Assembly: GCA_025330725.1 (NCBI GenBank)
Contig: JAIWND010000052.1
Coordinates: 1 to 64,000 of the forward strand
Length of the DNA: 64,000 bases
Direction of reading: 5' to 3'
From: Chlamydoabsidia padenii
Lineage: Eukaryota; Mucoromycota; Mucoromycetes; Mucorales; Cunninghamellaceae
The translations under genes were made by a program, and so were the position numbers. This document shows, in pieces, positions 46,255 through 58,829 of the stretch (positions are counted from its first letter, which is position 1; every line of letters starts with the position of its first letter). The notes beneath the pieces were generated by a model, which was not told where the DNA came from, searched no databases, and saw only the letters and a list, made by a program, of their open reading frames with translations.

Positions 46255-49200
46255 TTATTTCTTTGACGATTTTTGTTGTTGGCGTTGGTTAGCTTGTTCA
46301 GCAGCAAGATTATATTCTTTTGCATTATTTATTAAAGTGGCGAATCTATTCCCCCCTTTTCCAACAGCAGCGGTGTCCGGCGAGGAAGAACCATTGCTTG
46401 TAGATCCATAATTGGTCGAGTTGCGTGGAGGCAAAGCTGGAGGAGATGATGCCGAAGTAAGACTTTGTTGACGTGAGCTAGGACCAGAAGAAGAAGAACG
46501 TTGGTTGGCACGTCGGTAACGTTTGTTATCATCACGAGAATGATGATGTTGGTGACCACGTCTCAATAAGGACAATACTCGGACTTCTTTACGGATATCA
46601 CCAATCGCACCTTCCCAATGCATTCTCGAATAGCTAGCCAATGGAGTAGCTTCTTCATTGAATCGTCTTTCGCATCCACAACAATCAGGCATCAATCGGA
46701 TGATCGTTCCCACCGGTAAGGACAACAAACCAAGCAAGATGGTGATACCCCATTGCGATAAAGATAACGGTACCGTCTTGAATGCAATACCACCAAAGGT
46801 CACAATCAGGATTTGGCCACCAATCACTAGTACTTGGACAAGAATAAAGATCCAATGGCGATGAATATTGCTAAATACGTTCAAAGTGGATTTGTCAATA
46901 CGTCGGCAATTCAATTCGTTGAAGATTTGAAGGAACACAAACACATTGAAAATCATTGTACGAAGAACCTTTTCATCGTGATCAGGATCCAAATGGAACA
47001 AAGCATAGCCACCATAAAGCAAGGCGAGGTTGATGGCAATTTGAAAAATAGCTTGACCGACAATCATCTTGGCCATAGGGAAGTTGATCAGATGAGCGTA
47101 CTTGGAAATAGGCTTACGATGCAAAAGATCATCACTAGGTGGTTCGGTCGCCAAAGCTAAAGCGGCAAGAGTATCCATGATCAAGTTAACCCATAAAAGT
47201 TGTACGGCGCTGAGGATACTTTCGGATGAATCGGAAGTCAAAGCACTAACAAATGAGAGCACCACAGCGGCAATGTTTACAGTCAATTGGAAAGTCAGGA
47301 ATTTGCGTACACCATCATTGACTCCACGTCCCCATAAAAGTGCCTTGAGAATCGAATTGAAATTGTCATCCATAAGGATGATATCGGATGCTTCCTTGCT
47401 TACTTCGGTTCCAGTGATACCCATGGCAAAACCAACATCAGCCATTTTTAAAGCGGGCCCATCGTTCGTACCATCACCTGTCATTCCCACCACTTGGTCT
47501 TGTTCTTGCAATCGAGTTACTACCACTGTCTTGTCAGTTGGAGAGGACCGAGCTACCACTTGAAGTCGAGGAATCACCTTTCTTTGTTCTTCTACAGACA
47601 TATTGCGTAGTTCAGGTCCAGTCAATGCCAGACCACCCTTGGTCAAAATACCTGCTTTACGAGCAATAGCTTTAGCCGTGTCAATATTGTCGCCCGTGAT
47701 CATGCGCACAAATACACCTGCTTGTCTAAAAATTTGTACGGATTCAACCACACCCGGACGTAAAGGATCCATAATACCAACCACACCAAGTAAAATCAAA
47801 TCATCCAAATCAGGTTCTTCTTCTTCTTCATCATCATCATCATTGTCGCCACCATCATTACTTGTTTTCTTCTTATTGGTTTTATCCAGGGTTTTGACAT
47901 CCTTGTAAGCCAGGGCAATTGTACGCAGAGCTTGATTAGCATAATTACCGATAATACCTTGCCATTTGACGAGAGCTTCCTTGTCCAAACGGTGTGTTTT
48001 TCCATCCTTGTCAATAAATTGTGTGCAACTGTTCAAAACAATTTCAGACGCCCCTTTAGTGTACATACGATAACCTTGATTGGTGATATTGTTACGAATA
48101 ACTGTGGACATGGTCTTGCGTTTTGACGCAAAAGGATAAACACATTCCACTTTGAGATCATGGCGAATTTGTTCATAATCAGATCCCAATTGCTTGGCCC
48201 AACCTAGTAAAGCACATTCCGTCTTGGAGCCAACAAAGTTTGTCTGTCCGTTATCATCTTTGCCTTCAAACGCAGTAGAGTTGATGGCAATGCCCTGAAG
48301 GATCGTATCAGCCACTTGATTATTAGGAATCTTGGAAGACCATTGTTTGATAGAGCCTTTTTGCTGATTGTCAAATTCTTGATAGGCAGGAAGTGTCCCT
48401 TGTTCCACTGACATGACATTTTGAGTAAGAGTGCCAGTTTTATCTGAACAAATAGCGGTGGCGTTACCCATAGTTTCACAAGCAGACAAGACACGGACCA
48501 AATTGTTTTCTTTCAACATTTGTGTAGTAGCAAAAGCCAGAGCCATGGTCACTGCCATGGGAAGACCTTCAGGTACGGCGACAACAATAATAGTGATGGC
48601 CTGAATGATGATTCGTATCACCGTAGCAGCAATTTGTTCACCAGAAGGCCATTGATCACCCAGTGCAGCTGTGACAAAGTACTTTATCAACAGAGTCAAT
48701 AACATCAAGAGGGCAGCAGCAAATCCCATTTTCGCAATTTGTTCAGCCAAAATATCCAATTTGACTTGTAAAGGAGTGTCTTCGGCTTCTTGACCGCGCA
48801 TGGACATCATCGTTTTACCAAAAAAGGAATGTTCTCCGACAGCAATAACCACACATCGACCCACACCTTCCAATACTTTAGAACCAGAGAGTAAGAAACA
48901 GTCGACATCACCACCATTTTCTTCAGAAGAGGTAGGGAAAGGTTTCTTTTTCATCGTATCAGATTCACCAGTGGCTGAAGATTCATCACATGCCACATTA
49001 TGTCCTTGCAAAAATAGTCCATCGACAGCCAAAATATCACCCGGTTCCAACATCATGACATCACCAACCTGGATGTCATAGACACTGATTTCTCGTTCAC
49101 GGCCATTTCGAAGAACTTTAACTGTTCGATCTTCTTTTTTGGAGTTGAGTTTTTTGAATTGCTTTTCTTTTTCATAGTCATTGATGGCATTGGTCAAAAT

Positions 49201-49441
49201 AACAGCTAGGACAGCCAAAAGGATCGCCGTTCCTTCCACCCTATGTGTCACACAGAAAGAAAGAAAAAAAGATGTCAGTTATTTTTTCAGTTTTCAGTCT
49301 TTTCTTAATTTGGTTACCATCCAACTCGAGGTTCATCTGGATTATGAGAAGGAGACCAATCTTCCCAAATGCCGATGGCCAAGGATACAATAGAAGCGAC
49401 TGTCAACATGACTAAATTTATCACAAAAAGAAAACATCAAT

Positions 49442-49482
<41 letters not shown>

Positions 49483-49835
49483 CTTCTGATTAACTTACTA
49501 AGGGTCTTATCATTGTAGGCTGCCCATAAAAGTTCCAAAAATGTTTTACTGGAGGCTTCAGGTAAAACGTTGGCACCAAACACTTGTTGACGTTTTTGAA
49601 AAGCTTTGGATGATGACCGGTCTTTGTCTTCATCAGCCAGTAAACCTTGAGAAGGATCCACTTTGAGTTTCTTACAAACACCCTCCACACCACCTAATTC
49701 ACGTAAAAGGCTTGGATTTTTGGGGTCCATCAACTCGGTCAACTTTTCAGCATCAATACCAAACCCATGGTTATTATCATTCCCGTCGCCATTACTACCA
49801 TTCAAAAGTGGTTGTCTTTCATTGTCGTCCGGCAT
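46255..49835 (-). CDS. PMC1: P-type Ca2+-ATPase, PMCA/PMC1 type
   Basis: Pumps Ca2+ out of the cytosol, in fungi usually into the vacuole or across the plasma membrane. Three exons join in frame: 49499-49835, 49318-49411 and 46255-49240, for 1138 residues. Landmarks in order: the actuator loop SATGESDTMKK; TM4 AVPEGLPMAVTMALAFA, the PEGL Ca2+ site of type IIB pumps; the phosphorylation motif CSDKTGTLTQ; the nucleotide-binding KGASEIVL; the hinge MTGDGTNDGPALKMADVGFA; and the C-terminal spans with FLQIFNELNCRRID. The N-domain carries an acidic insertion (about residues 600-625). The C-terminal tail is basic, Ser/Gln-rich and low complexity, so an autoinhibitory calmodulin site of animal type is not obvious. 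A (CT)n tract fills intron 49412-49498. Intact. Confidence 0.95.
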
Positions 49836-50212
49836 CTTGACTTGGTTTTAAGAGGAACAAAAAGGAAAGATATTAAAAAGAAAAAAGAAAAAAGGAAAAG
49901 GAAAAGGAAAAGGAAAAAGACGTTGGTTTCCGGGGGGGGGGGGTTCTCGTGCTAAAATGCTCGGTAGATCATATGCGGGGTTTCGACTCTGGTTTCAATT
50001 TTTTGTTTTTCGGCAATTAGTGGAAGGGATCTGATAAATGAACAACCCACGTAAGGAGCACTTTCCATCAAGCTGGTCCCATGTATATATACACAATATG
50101 TTCATCCTTCTTGAGCGATAAACACATAATTGTGTATTGTTCACGGTATATATGTCACCATTCATTTTCGATGATATCATATTCGCTCATCGCAATTTAA
50201 TCGCCGGTCTAC

Positions 50213-53200
50213 AGTTTATTAACTTCAAATTGAGACGAATTTACACATATTTAAAATAAATTAGATGTTCACACAGCACAAAGGAGACGAGTTTGATGTT
50301 TTTAGGAGACAGTACCAGGTCATAAATGGGAGACAGTACCAGGTCATAAATGAGATGATTTAGTACAATGAAAGAATAATGAAGTTAGATATAATACTTA
50401 AGGTAAAATCATTGAGTCCGAACACCAAGGCTTAGCCAACCACATTGGAGGTGGCGCTTTGTCATAGTGACTTTGTTATTGTTGTTATTCATGTTACTGT
50501 TCTTGCTGTTCTTGCTGTTCTTGTAACTGACATTGTCGAGTGAGGACATAAGGACGACCATTACCAGCCAAAATAGAAGTAGCAATAGTCCACATGTTTT
50601 TTGCAGCCATGACATCGCGGTTCCAGTAAATATTACAGTCGTTGCAGATCAATATCTGGTGGATATGTTTCCTGTCGGGACGGACAAAGTTAAACATGTT
50701 GGTATGGTTTTGACAGTTGTTGCAGACTCGAGAAGTTCGGAATTCTTTGATATCAAGAACAAAGACCTGGTTCTCCTTTTGCCTTTTGTGTAGATGCTTG
50801 TAGATCACTAAAGAGACACCATGACGTAAACCACGAAACCTGACGCTCTCTTTGTTCTTTAGACCGTCACCGAAAACCACCAAAGACATGTTGTTTCTTT
50901 CTCCTTCTTGGAATACATTTCGATGTGTATGAGTAGTACGAAGGTTTCCTCCTTTAGATTTAACACCTGGGCGCCGCCTAGGACGAATCTTTTTCCGCTT
51001 TCTTTTGTTTGTCTTGCGTTTTTGCCTAGCTCTCTGGTTGTACTTCTTGGAGCCATCAATGAGAATATTGGTACAAAGATCAAGTACTTCCTGACGACCG
51101 TGATAGTTAGCCCAGTTAATAGACGCAGTACGGAAGCCATAGAAGCCAAAAAAGTGTGAAGATGGGTGTTCATGTATACAGCGTGCAAAAGGTAATTAAC
51201 TGATAGCATCGTCTTAGGCGTAGGTATATTGGTTTCGAGCTGCTTTATGCCTTGTTCAATCTTGCGAGCATCTTCTTTCTTCATTCTGTTAGGAGCACCA
51301 GACATATGATAGTATTCAGCAGTAGTGAGCTTTCTGACTTGATTTCCACCATGATATGAGACAAACGTATCTTTTCTTCCAGGGTCAACAGTACACATCC
51401 GAAACGCTTGGTTCACTTCTTCTTCAGTAAAATCATCAAGAGTCAGCTCAACAGCATCCAAAGGATTTATAACCACCTTGCGAGCAAAAAGAACACGGCA
51501 GGTATGACCATTAGTGTAGACAGAGTTCATGAACATACGGTCCGGAGTTGCATTACCTTAATTGTCAGCTCTATTGCTATAAGAAAATAATATGCATCAG
51601 TCTATAATTCGAATATAACAATTTGTGTTTCCACTTACTCTTTAACTCTCAATTTATCAAAATTGAAGTAGTGGTCAAAAATTTGTGTGTATGTGCTATA
51701 TCTGTATCGCCCGCTATTCTGGTAGGACGATTCTCTGCTGGAAAGAAAAAAAGAACGTTTTGAGAATCCATTTTTATGAAGTGCCATTTAAGACTAGGGC
51801 TAGGAAACAGAGAAAACAACCTTGGTTGAACAGGTCTAGCTGGTACTACAGGGACGCCTTCTTCAGGCAGTAGAGGTGCGCGCAGTTGAGCATCACCTTC
51901 TTGAGCTTCACCTTGCTGAGCTTCACCTTCTTGAGCATCATCTTCTTGAGCAGCACCTTCTTGAGCAGCTGAAAGCCTGATATTGGTCTCATAAGTTTCT
52001 AATATATGTCTAAAATCAGACATGACACTGATAGGGTTTGCAGAAACGGTAACTTTTGTGATAGGCTCTGCAGGTAGTCTGTTCGTGATAGAAGTAATGA
52101 GCCTAGCAACTTGATGTTGGAGTTCAGGAATTATAGCAGGACTGTTAGGGAGCATTGCTTCAGTAATCTCAAGAGGCTGTCTGTGCAGAAAGACTCGGTC
52201 TAAAATATGATCAAATACAAGGTTCTTGATACGTCCCATAGGCAAAGTCTACATAATATCATAAAACAATTAGTTTCAACCTTTTTAAGAGAATTCAAAT
52301 CATATGTACCTGATGTTCATTCTTGATGGAGTTAATGAAATAGTTTGCAACAATGCTTTCAAAGTTTTCCACATAATAGTTGTTATAACAGGTAGCAAGA
52401 GTAACACAAGCAGTGGAAACAATTTGATCATAATTACGCAGATTATTCAAGGGCACCAAAATATTAATATTGTAAGTCGAGGTAAGCGTGTCATAGGAAT
52501 GTTGAAGGCCAATAAATCCAGGGCACCTTGTTTGAGCATTGTCTACAGTAATTGATCCATATATTATTCGGCACATGGTGTACCAAAAGTTTTGATCGCA
52601 AATGTCATTGGAAATAGCTCAATGGTTTTGAATTATATTAAAGTTAATCAGAAGCTGAGCCTTGAAAATAACCTCACGAAGAAAACTTGAAAGAGCAGTA
52701 ACTTTTTCTACTATCGGTGGTAAAAGATCTTGATTATTGAGAAATGAGGACAAAGGAACAGAAATAGTGTAAGTATCATAAGGACCATCAAAGGCGTTTC
52801 TTATCGTCTCATCCAGGGTAAAATTGTGATTTGGACAGTCTTTGCTTCTACTACTACCATGGCCAAGTTGTTTGCAAGATTTACATGGTCCAACATTTGT
52901 ATTTGCTTGCTTTCTTGTTGCCCTTGCAGACGTCTTCTGTTTCTTGATGGCTTTTGTTTCTTTAGTCTTTTTACCTACAAGATCGACAATATCTCAGTAC
53001 AAATTCTAATAAAACGATTATATTCAAAACTAACGTTTTCGTTTAGCAGGAGCGGCGGAAGTTTTACCTTAATTTTCATTTTCATCTTCACCATCAGTAT
53101 CTTGTTCATTTTCAGCTTGTTGTTGTGCGAGTTTTTGTTTCTTTTTTTCTCGGATCAAACGGATCGCCTGATAGTAAGTAGTACGAGCCAAGACAGAAGA

Positions 53201-54020
53201 ACACCCTCCAACAACGTGGCAGAGAAGACACTATCACCAAAGAGTTACTTGCTGATTAGAAGAAAGAGAGATAGAGAAAAGGATATATATATATATATAT
53301 TGAACAGAAAGAAACTTGGTGTATTTATATCTTCCATTTTTTCAAATGATTGAACGAATATGAACACATTTCTTTGTTCGACAAATTTGGACAAAGTTAT
53401 AACAACCGTGAAGATTACGTTTTCTTTATTTCAAATTGTGCTTTTATTTTATAGTTTTTCTGATTCGGATATAATAAAAGGTGTAGTTAAGATAAATATA
53501 TATGTTTGAGCTATTCATACTTTTAGTAAAGTGGAAGTAAGTTTTGTAGTAAATGGTTGAGTGGGTTGATTAATCAAAAAGTGTTAGAAGTGTGTGGCGA
53601 TCTTTTCCTAATTCGTCACAAAGGTTGTGTTACACTTTTCTCTTCGGTTTCGTAGGATAATGTCCTGAATACATTCACGAGCTGGATGTTTCTGTTCGAC
53701 AATTGTAGACAAAAAGAACATTACAGAAGTCAGCCAGTGTAGTGATTTCACAGTGATGAATGGCAAAGTCATCACTGTCCATCTCATCTGTACCTCCTTC
53801 TTTTGTTAGAGATACTTTAGCAATAGGTTTGTAGTTGATGTACTTAATCTAGAAAAAGTCTATTTATCAAATCTCGAATAAAACTTTCCTTTTCTACAAA
53901 AAGTATTTTTTAGTCTAAACTTGAAGGACCATGCTGTTTAAAAAATAATAATTCGAGTCTACAAAAAGAAATCTCTGGTTTAAAAAATATTTCACATTGT
54001 CTCAATCTCAAGCTTGATAC
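50213..54020 (-). mobile_element. Fanzor-carrying element, copy 2 (inverted relative to copy 1)
   Basis: About 3.8 kb, nearly identical to the reverse complement of 22692-26469. The end at 50213 (CAGTTTATTAACTTC next to TA at 50211-50212) matches copy 1's right end exactly. The other end, near 54007-54020, is recognisable up to GATTGAGAC and then diverges. Copy 2 has a tandem duplication of a 24-bp GGAGACAGTACCAGGTCATA-containing unit near 50303-50350, and lacks about 35 bp present near the same end in copy 1. Confidence 0.8.
50494..53228 (-). pseudogene. Fanzor RNA-guided nuclease homologue, copy 2 (frameshifted)
   Basis: Same exon layout and domains as copy 1, read on the minus strand. It keeps glutamine (CAA at 51826-51828) where copy 1 has the stop at 24842. 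It has a RuvC-III reading NRDVMAAKNM, closer to the usual NRDxNAAxN than copy 1's VMDAKNM. Its own lesions are one-base deletions near 51685 (after the zinc-knuckle half, in TDIAHT) and near 51150 (in HLHTF), which throw off the RuvC half. The two TAA stops and one TGA shared with copy 1 are also present. The Ala-Gln-Glu-Gly minisatellite is about 15 codons longer than in copy 1. Confidence 0.8.
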
Positions 54021-54184
54021 ATAATATGCAACAAGCCGATCAAGATTGGGCGAGACACACTGTGCGCCAACAACCCAAATAATTTAGTTGCCATATATGA
54101 TATGTTTATATTTTATTTATGTAAGCTAAATGATTATAAAATGCTACAGTCTTTTCTAAATCAGATCTGATCTTGAGGTAGGGT

Positions 54185-55565
54185 TCAGTTTCCTTGACGT
54201 TTCTTCGCATAGCCTACGTTTCTTTGGAATTTGTTTCTTGAAGGACCATCACCATCGACCACACCATGATATTTACCAGATCGCTTTTGACCACGTTTTT
54301 CACCACCACCATGCTGTGATTTTCGGTTCAACACATTTCTAAACCGTTCATTTTCCCTTTCGTCCACGTCTTGAATTCCCACCAAGTTACTAAAGTCATT
54401 CAAGTTCTGCCAATTAAAATAAAAAGAGGGCAAGAGTTAAACACCAAATAGACAATAATCCAATATATATATACTTACATCGAATTCACTTTCGAATCGC
54501 ATCTTGTTCTTGGCCTGGAGATGTTTCTTTTCCTTACGAGTGACTTGAAGACGAACATAATTGTTTTCTTCATAATCATTCTTTTCCGCCAACTTTCGAT
54601 CCATTCGTTCACCGTATCCTGTGCCTTCATTCACACCACCCAGAGCATCCACTTCTTCGGGAGCATCGTTCATTTCAGTCATCAGATCATGCATCAATCT
54701 CGATCGAGAAGCCTTTTCACGTAAACGTTCTTCGTTCTTTTCCTCTCTGCTCTTCTTGTTTCCGCCAGTTTCGTCATAGCTGACAGGAGCCATTTTGGGA
54801 GGTCGATAAACACCACCACTGCTGCTAGTACTACTAGATTTACCCATGCTATTGTTATATTCGCCATCGCCATCCGATTCATCATCATCGTCATCATCGT
54901 CATCATCCTTGTTCATTAGATTCATTGGGTTGGGTTTGAATGCCAATGGATCGTTAACTAGAAAAAAACAGTAAAGTTTATGATACTGATATACATATTT
55001 CCGTTTCTTCTTACCTGTTTGCTGATCGCTATCTAGTTGTTGAGTTCCCATCACTGCAGTACGCACCAATTTGTCGATTTGATATTTTAATTTGACTTCA
55101 ATAGGCTTCATACGTTCCAAGACAATCCGTAATTCTACCATGGATTCTATTGCTAGGTGTCCTTTGATCGATTTGCCCGATAACTTGGCATGAATGATAA
55201 AGGCAAGCTGTAAGATATATTGTAACATGATTTGATACTTGATTTCCAAAAAAGATACACCTTTGTGAGTTTGTAATTGTCCATTTTTCAATCTAGGATA
55301 GACACTGGTTAAAATACTGGAGTAAGTGGGATGACTTTTGAACTTACTTTTCTTTCAAAGGTCGCATCTGGATCTTTAGATCGATTACTTTGGCTTTGAG
55401 ATCTTTGAGCACTTTTTTCAGATCGTCGGTATCTAGAAACAATACAGTCAGAACTTGTTAATAATAGTCCCATATATACTATTACATATTCTTATGATAC
55501 CTACCAATATCGACATTGCTGGTTTTGTTTTCCAACACCACCTTTTCACTTGTTACCGTAACCAT
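54185..55565 (-). CDS. LCP5: LCP5/neuroguidin, U3 snoRNP-associated Sas10/Utp3 family protein
   Basis: Nucleolar factor for 18S rRNA maturation in the small-subunit processome. Five exons join in frame: 55505-55565, 55348-55432, 55015-55292, 54479-54957 and 54185-54406, for 374 residues. The Sas10/Utp3/C1D domain is at residues 20-140 (KGVSFLEIKYQIMLQYILQL, later LERMKPIEVKLKYQIDKLV). It is followed by PLAFKPNPMNLM, the typical linker of Lcp5/NGDN, an acidic Asp-run, and the conserved YRPPKMAPVSYDE and EEKNEERLREKASRSRL. The C-terminus is basic and Gly/Arg/Lys-rich (KKRQGN at the end), fitting RNA binding. Divergent from SSZ1 with 203 bp between start codons. Confidence 0.93.
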
Positions 55566-55768
55566 TATCGTTATTTGTGAGAAGTTAAGTGGAGGGGAAC
55601 GAAGGCTTTGAATTCTATAAAAGCATATAAAAAAAAGCTGGCTTGAAAATTCCTACTGCTATTGGTGGAAATGTGACGTTCTCTCTTCTTTTTTTTTTTT
55701 TTTTTTTTTCTTCTTGCAGTTCTCAGACTTTTGTCACTCCTCTTCCTTTCACTTACACAACACTCGTT
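55566..55768. promoter_or_regulatory. Bidirectional promoter between LCP5 and SSZ1
   Basis: Only 203 bp separate the two divergent ATGs. TATAAAAG-like words at 55617-55634 face the SSZ1 side, and a long pyrimidine tract at 55685-55710 lies in its leader. Both genes serve ribosome production or function, so co-regulation is plausible; this is inference from spacing. Confidence 0.5.
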
Positions 55769-57598
55769 ATGAGCGAATCAAACACTGTCATTGGTATTAA
55801 CTTTGGTACTTCATCTACCTCCATTGGTTATGTTAACAAGGTAATTGGATGAAAGTATGAAATGAAGATCTGACAGGTGTAGTAACGTTATTTTTTTTTT
55901 TTTGTTTCAACTCTATTCATAGGAAGGTCGTGCTGACTGTTTGGCCAATGAAGAAGGTGATCGTCAAATTGCCTCTGTCCTTGCCTTCCATGGTGAAGAA
56001 GAAGTATGTCGAGCGAAGAAAGAAAGAAACAGAATGAACTCATATTTCTTATTTCGCCTTTAGGTTGTCGGTTCTCAAGCCAAGTCTGAAATTGCTCGCC
56101 ACCCCAAGACTACAGTTGCCAACTTCCGCGCTACTCTTGGAAAGACGTAAGATATACATAGGATTGGGGGATTATTACATAAGGGAAGAGAAATCTAATG
56201 TGATACTCTACTACTTGTAGTTTTGCTGAATCCGAAGATTTGGCTGGTTCTGCTGCTCCTGTGGTAGATAAGGCTGGTGCTCCTGGTTATGAAATCACAT
56301 TTGGCGAATCCTCCAAGATCCTTTCAAGCCACGAAATCTCTGCCAAGTTTTTACGCCATATCCGGGACTCTGCTGAAGGATTCTTTGGTAACAAGATCGA
56401 CGGTGCTGTGATGGCCGTGCCCTCCTACTTCTCTGAAAAACAACGTGAAGAATTCAAGCAAGCTGCTGCTGATGCTGGAATTAAAGTATTGCAATTGGTT
56501 CAAGAATCTACTGCTGCTGCTCTTGCTTACGGGTTAGGACAAAAGTCTAATGATCAAGATAAGACGGTCGTGATCTGTGATTTGGGTGGCCACTCCTTTG
56601 ACGTGACCGTGATGACCGTGCGCTCAGGTATTTATAGCATCCTGGCCACTGCTCACGATACCAAGCTCGGTGGTGTCTCCTTTGATGACATGTTGATCAA
56701 GCACTTTAGTGCCGAATTCAAGAAGAAGACAAAGGTGGATCTTGCTAACAATGCCAAGGCCCTTGCCAAGCTCCGAGGTGCCGTCGAAGTCACCAAGAAG
56801 ATGCTTTCCAGTGCCAGCTCTGCTCCTTGCTTTGTTGAATCTTTGGCTGATGGTCTTGATTTCCATGGCACCATCAATCGCATGCGTTTTGAAATCTTGT
56901 CCAACTCTATTTTTGCCAAAATACAAGATGTCGTCCGTCAAGTCCTTGTCAAGGCTGATTTGGATGCTTCCGAAATCGACGAAGTCGTCTTGGCCGGTGG
57001 TACTGCTCGTATTCCAAAGTTTGCCGTCAAGCTCCGTGAACTCTTCACCCCTGATACTCATCTCCATACTGATTTGGAAGCTGACGAAGTGGTTGCTCGT
57101 GGTTGTGCCATTCAAGCCTCTTTAATTGCTGGTTTCGATGTTGAAGAAATCGATGCCGCCGTACATCCTGTTGTCACCTTGGCTCCCTCTACTCAAAAAG
57201 CCATTGGTCTGTTGAATGCTTCCGGTGCATTTGTGCCTTTGATTCCCAAGGGTACTGCTTTACCTGCTCGTCGCTCCTTTACTTTTGGTCCTGCCGCCGA
57301 ACAATCTCATGTGTATGTGGCTCTTCACGAAGGTGATCATGTGATTGAAAAGAAGGAAATTCCTGTCGAACCTGTACCTGTTGAAGAAGGTGAAGAACCT
57401 TATGAAGAAGAACCTGAAATCATCACCACCGTGCTCACAAAGCCTGCTGCTCTCTTGGCCGAAGCTGTCTTGCCTGTCGCCTCCAAAACTACCAAGGTCG
57501 AAGTCCAAGTCACTGTCGAAATGGATGGTAAATTGACTCTGGTTTTACGTAATGCTGCTAATGTGGTCAAGGCTGAAGTGCCCGCTGGAAAACAATAG
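55769..57598 (+). CDS. SSZ1: SSZ1, ribosome-associated atypical Hsp70
   Basis: Partner of zuotin (Zuo1) in the ribosome-associated complex that stimulates Ssb on nascent chains. Four exons join in frame: 55769-55840, 55923-56003, 56064-56146 and 56221-57598, for 537 residues, matching Ssz1 and much shorter than standard Hsp70 (about 640). The nucleotide-binding domain shows INFGTSSTSIGYV (phosphate 1), VVICDLGGHSFDVTVMT (phosphate 2) and VVLAGGTARIPKF. The C-terminal domain is a short β-rich substrate-domain-like piece ending KAEVPAGKQ, without the helical lid. The sequence VPVEEGEEPYEEEPE forms an acidic loop. A deleted copy of exon 4 lies at 44855-45210. Confidence 0.94.
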
Positions 57599-57799
57599 AT
57601 CTTTAGTAGCCTCTTTTTTTAACCACCCATTAGACAAAATTACTCACTCCCCTTTATGCATTTACTCTTATCATTATTTTATGACAATATCTTTTAAACA
57701 ATAAAAAGGAGATGAAATCAAATGTTTACAAAGGCAAGGATGGTTGTACGAATTGACTTTCTGAATCCACGGAAAAGATAATAAAATTAACTAAATATA

Positions 57800-58829
57800 C
57801 ACGGATTTTACCTGACAAAAACTCCGTTAGGGCAACGGTGAAAAGTCACCGTGAATTCATCTCCGTTTGATCAGTTATTTGACGTATATACTTTGAATGA
57901 TGTGTACATATGCAACCGTCCAATATCCATTTGCTTACCCGCATTCCATTTGTCTGCCCCCACTCCACCATTTGGTCAGTAATAATAGTTAATGTATGTT
58001 TTATTAATATATAATCATTCTATACTATTACTATTTATTGCTATCACTACAACGGACATATCTGTCATATTACCAATTTAGCACCTGCATCTAGATGTAA
58101 GGGTCTACTTTCTAGTCGGGCACGCTTACCCTATTAAAATAAAGTAGATAGTACGTTCTCAAACTAAACAGTAATATATTCAAGTGTCTTTGTTTTAGTA
58201 TTACCAGTATTACCCAGCCAGAAGGAGATAGATTCTATCAAAAGGAAAGCAATATTAGTTTAATAGCGTGCTATAAAGTGTTAGTTGTAAGCTTACGGTA
58301 ACTTCGCCACTTTCGTCCCCAGTCCTTCAGTACACCTCATCAAAGCTGTAAAATAAATAAAAACAACGCAATGATTACAATCTGTATATTCAGTAATGTT
58401 ATACTTACTAACGGTCCAAGTTGTTGCTAAGTTTGAGTTATTGTATTGGTTCAGTAATCTGTTGAAATTGCTCGAGTGTTAGCTAAGTCGATCAGTTGCT
58501 GTTGTTGGTGAGAGTTTGTCAATTGTTGATTTAAAGTAGAGTAGAAAAGTTAGAACTAAAAAAGCCGATTGCACTTTAAAAATTTTATTTATTTATTTTT
58601 TTTCACACAGATTTTCCACGCTCTTACGGGACATTCACCGTAAAAACAAGGAGTTTGCTCTTACGGAATATTCGCCGTACATACGGGGTTTCTCAATCAC
58701 GTACATACGGTGACTTACCATATGTACGACCTTTATCCGCATCTACGGTGCATAAACCGTAAGAATGGAATAAAAACCGTATGTACGCTGAAATCTCCGA
58801 ACCTACGGCGATAAATTTCCCACCGTGAT
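57800..58829. repeat. Region bounded by CCGTA/TACGG motif clusters, possible non-autonomous transposon
   Basis: Between about 58610 and 58829 the words CCGTA and (T)ACGG recur about a dozen times, often as facing pairs such as TACGGAATATTCGCCGTA. A weaker cluster (CTCCGTTAGGGCAACGG, TCACCGTGAA) lies at 57820-57875, at the other side of about 0.75 kb of AT-rich noncoding DNA. Facing clusters of short motifs suggest transposase-binding arrays. Clear terminal repeats and a target duplication were not found. Confidence 0.45.
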
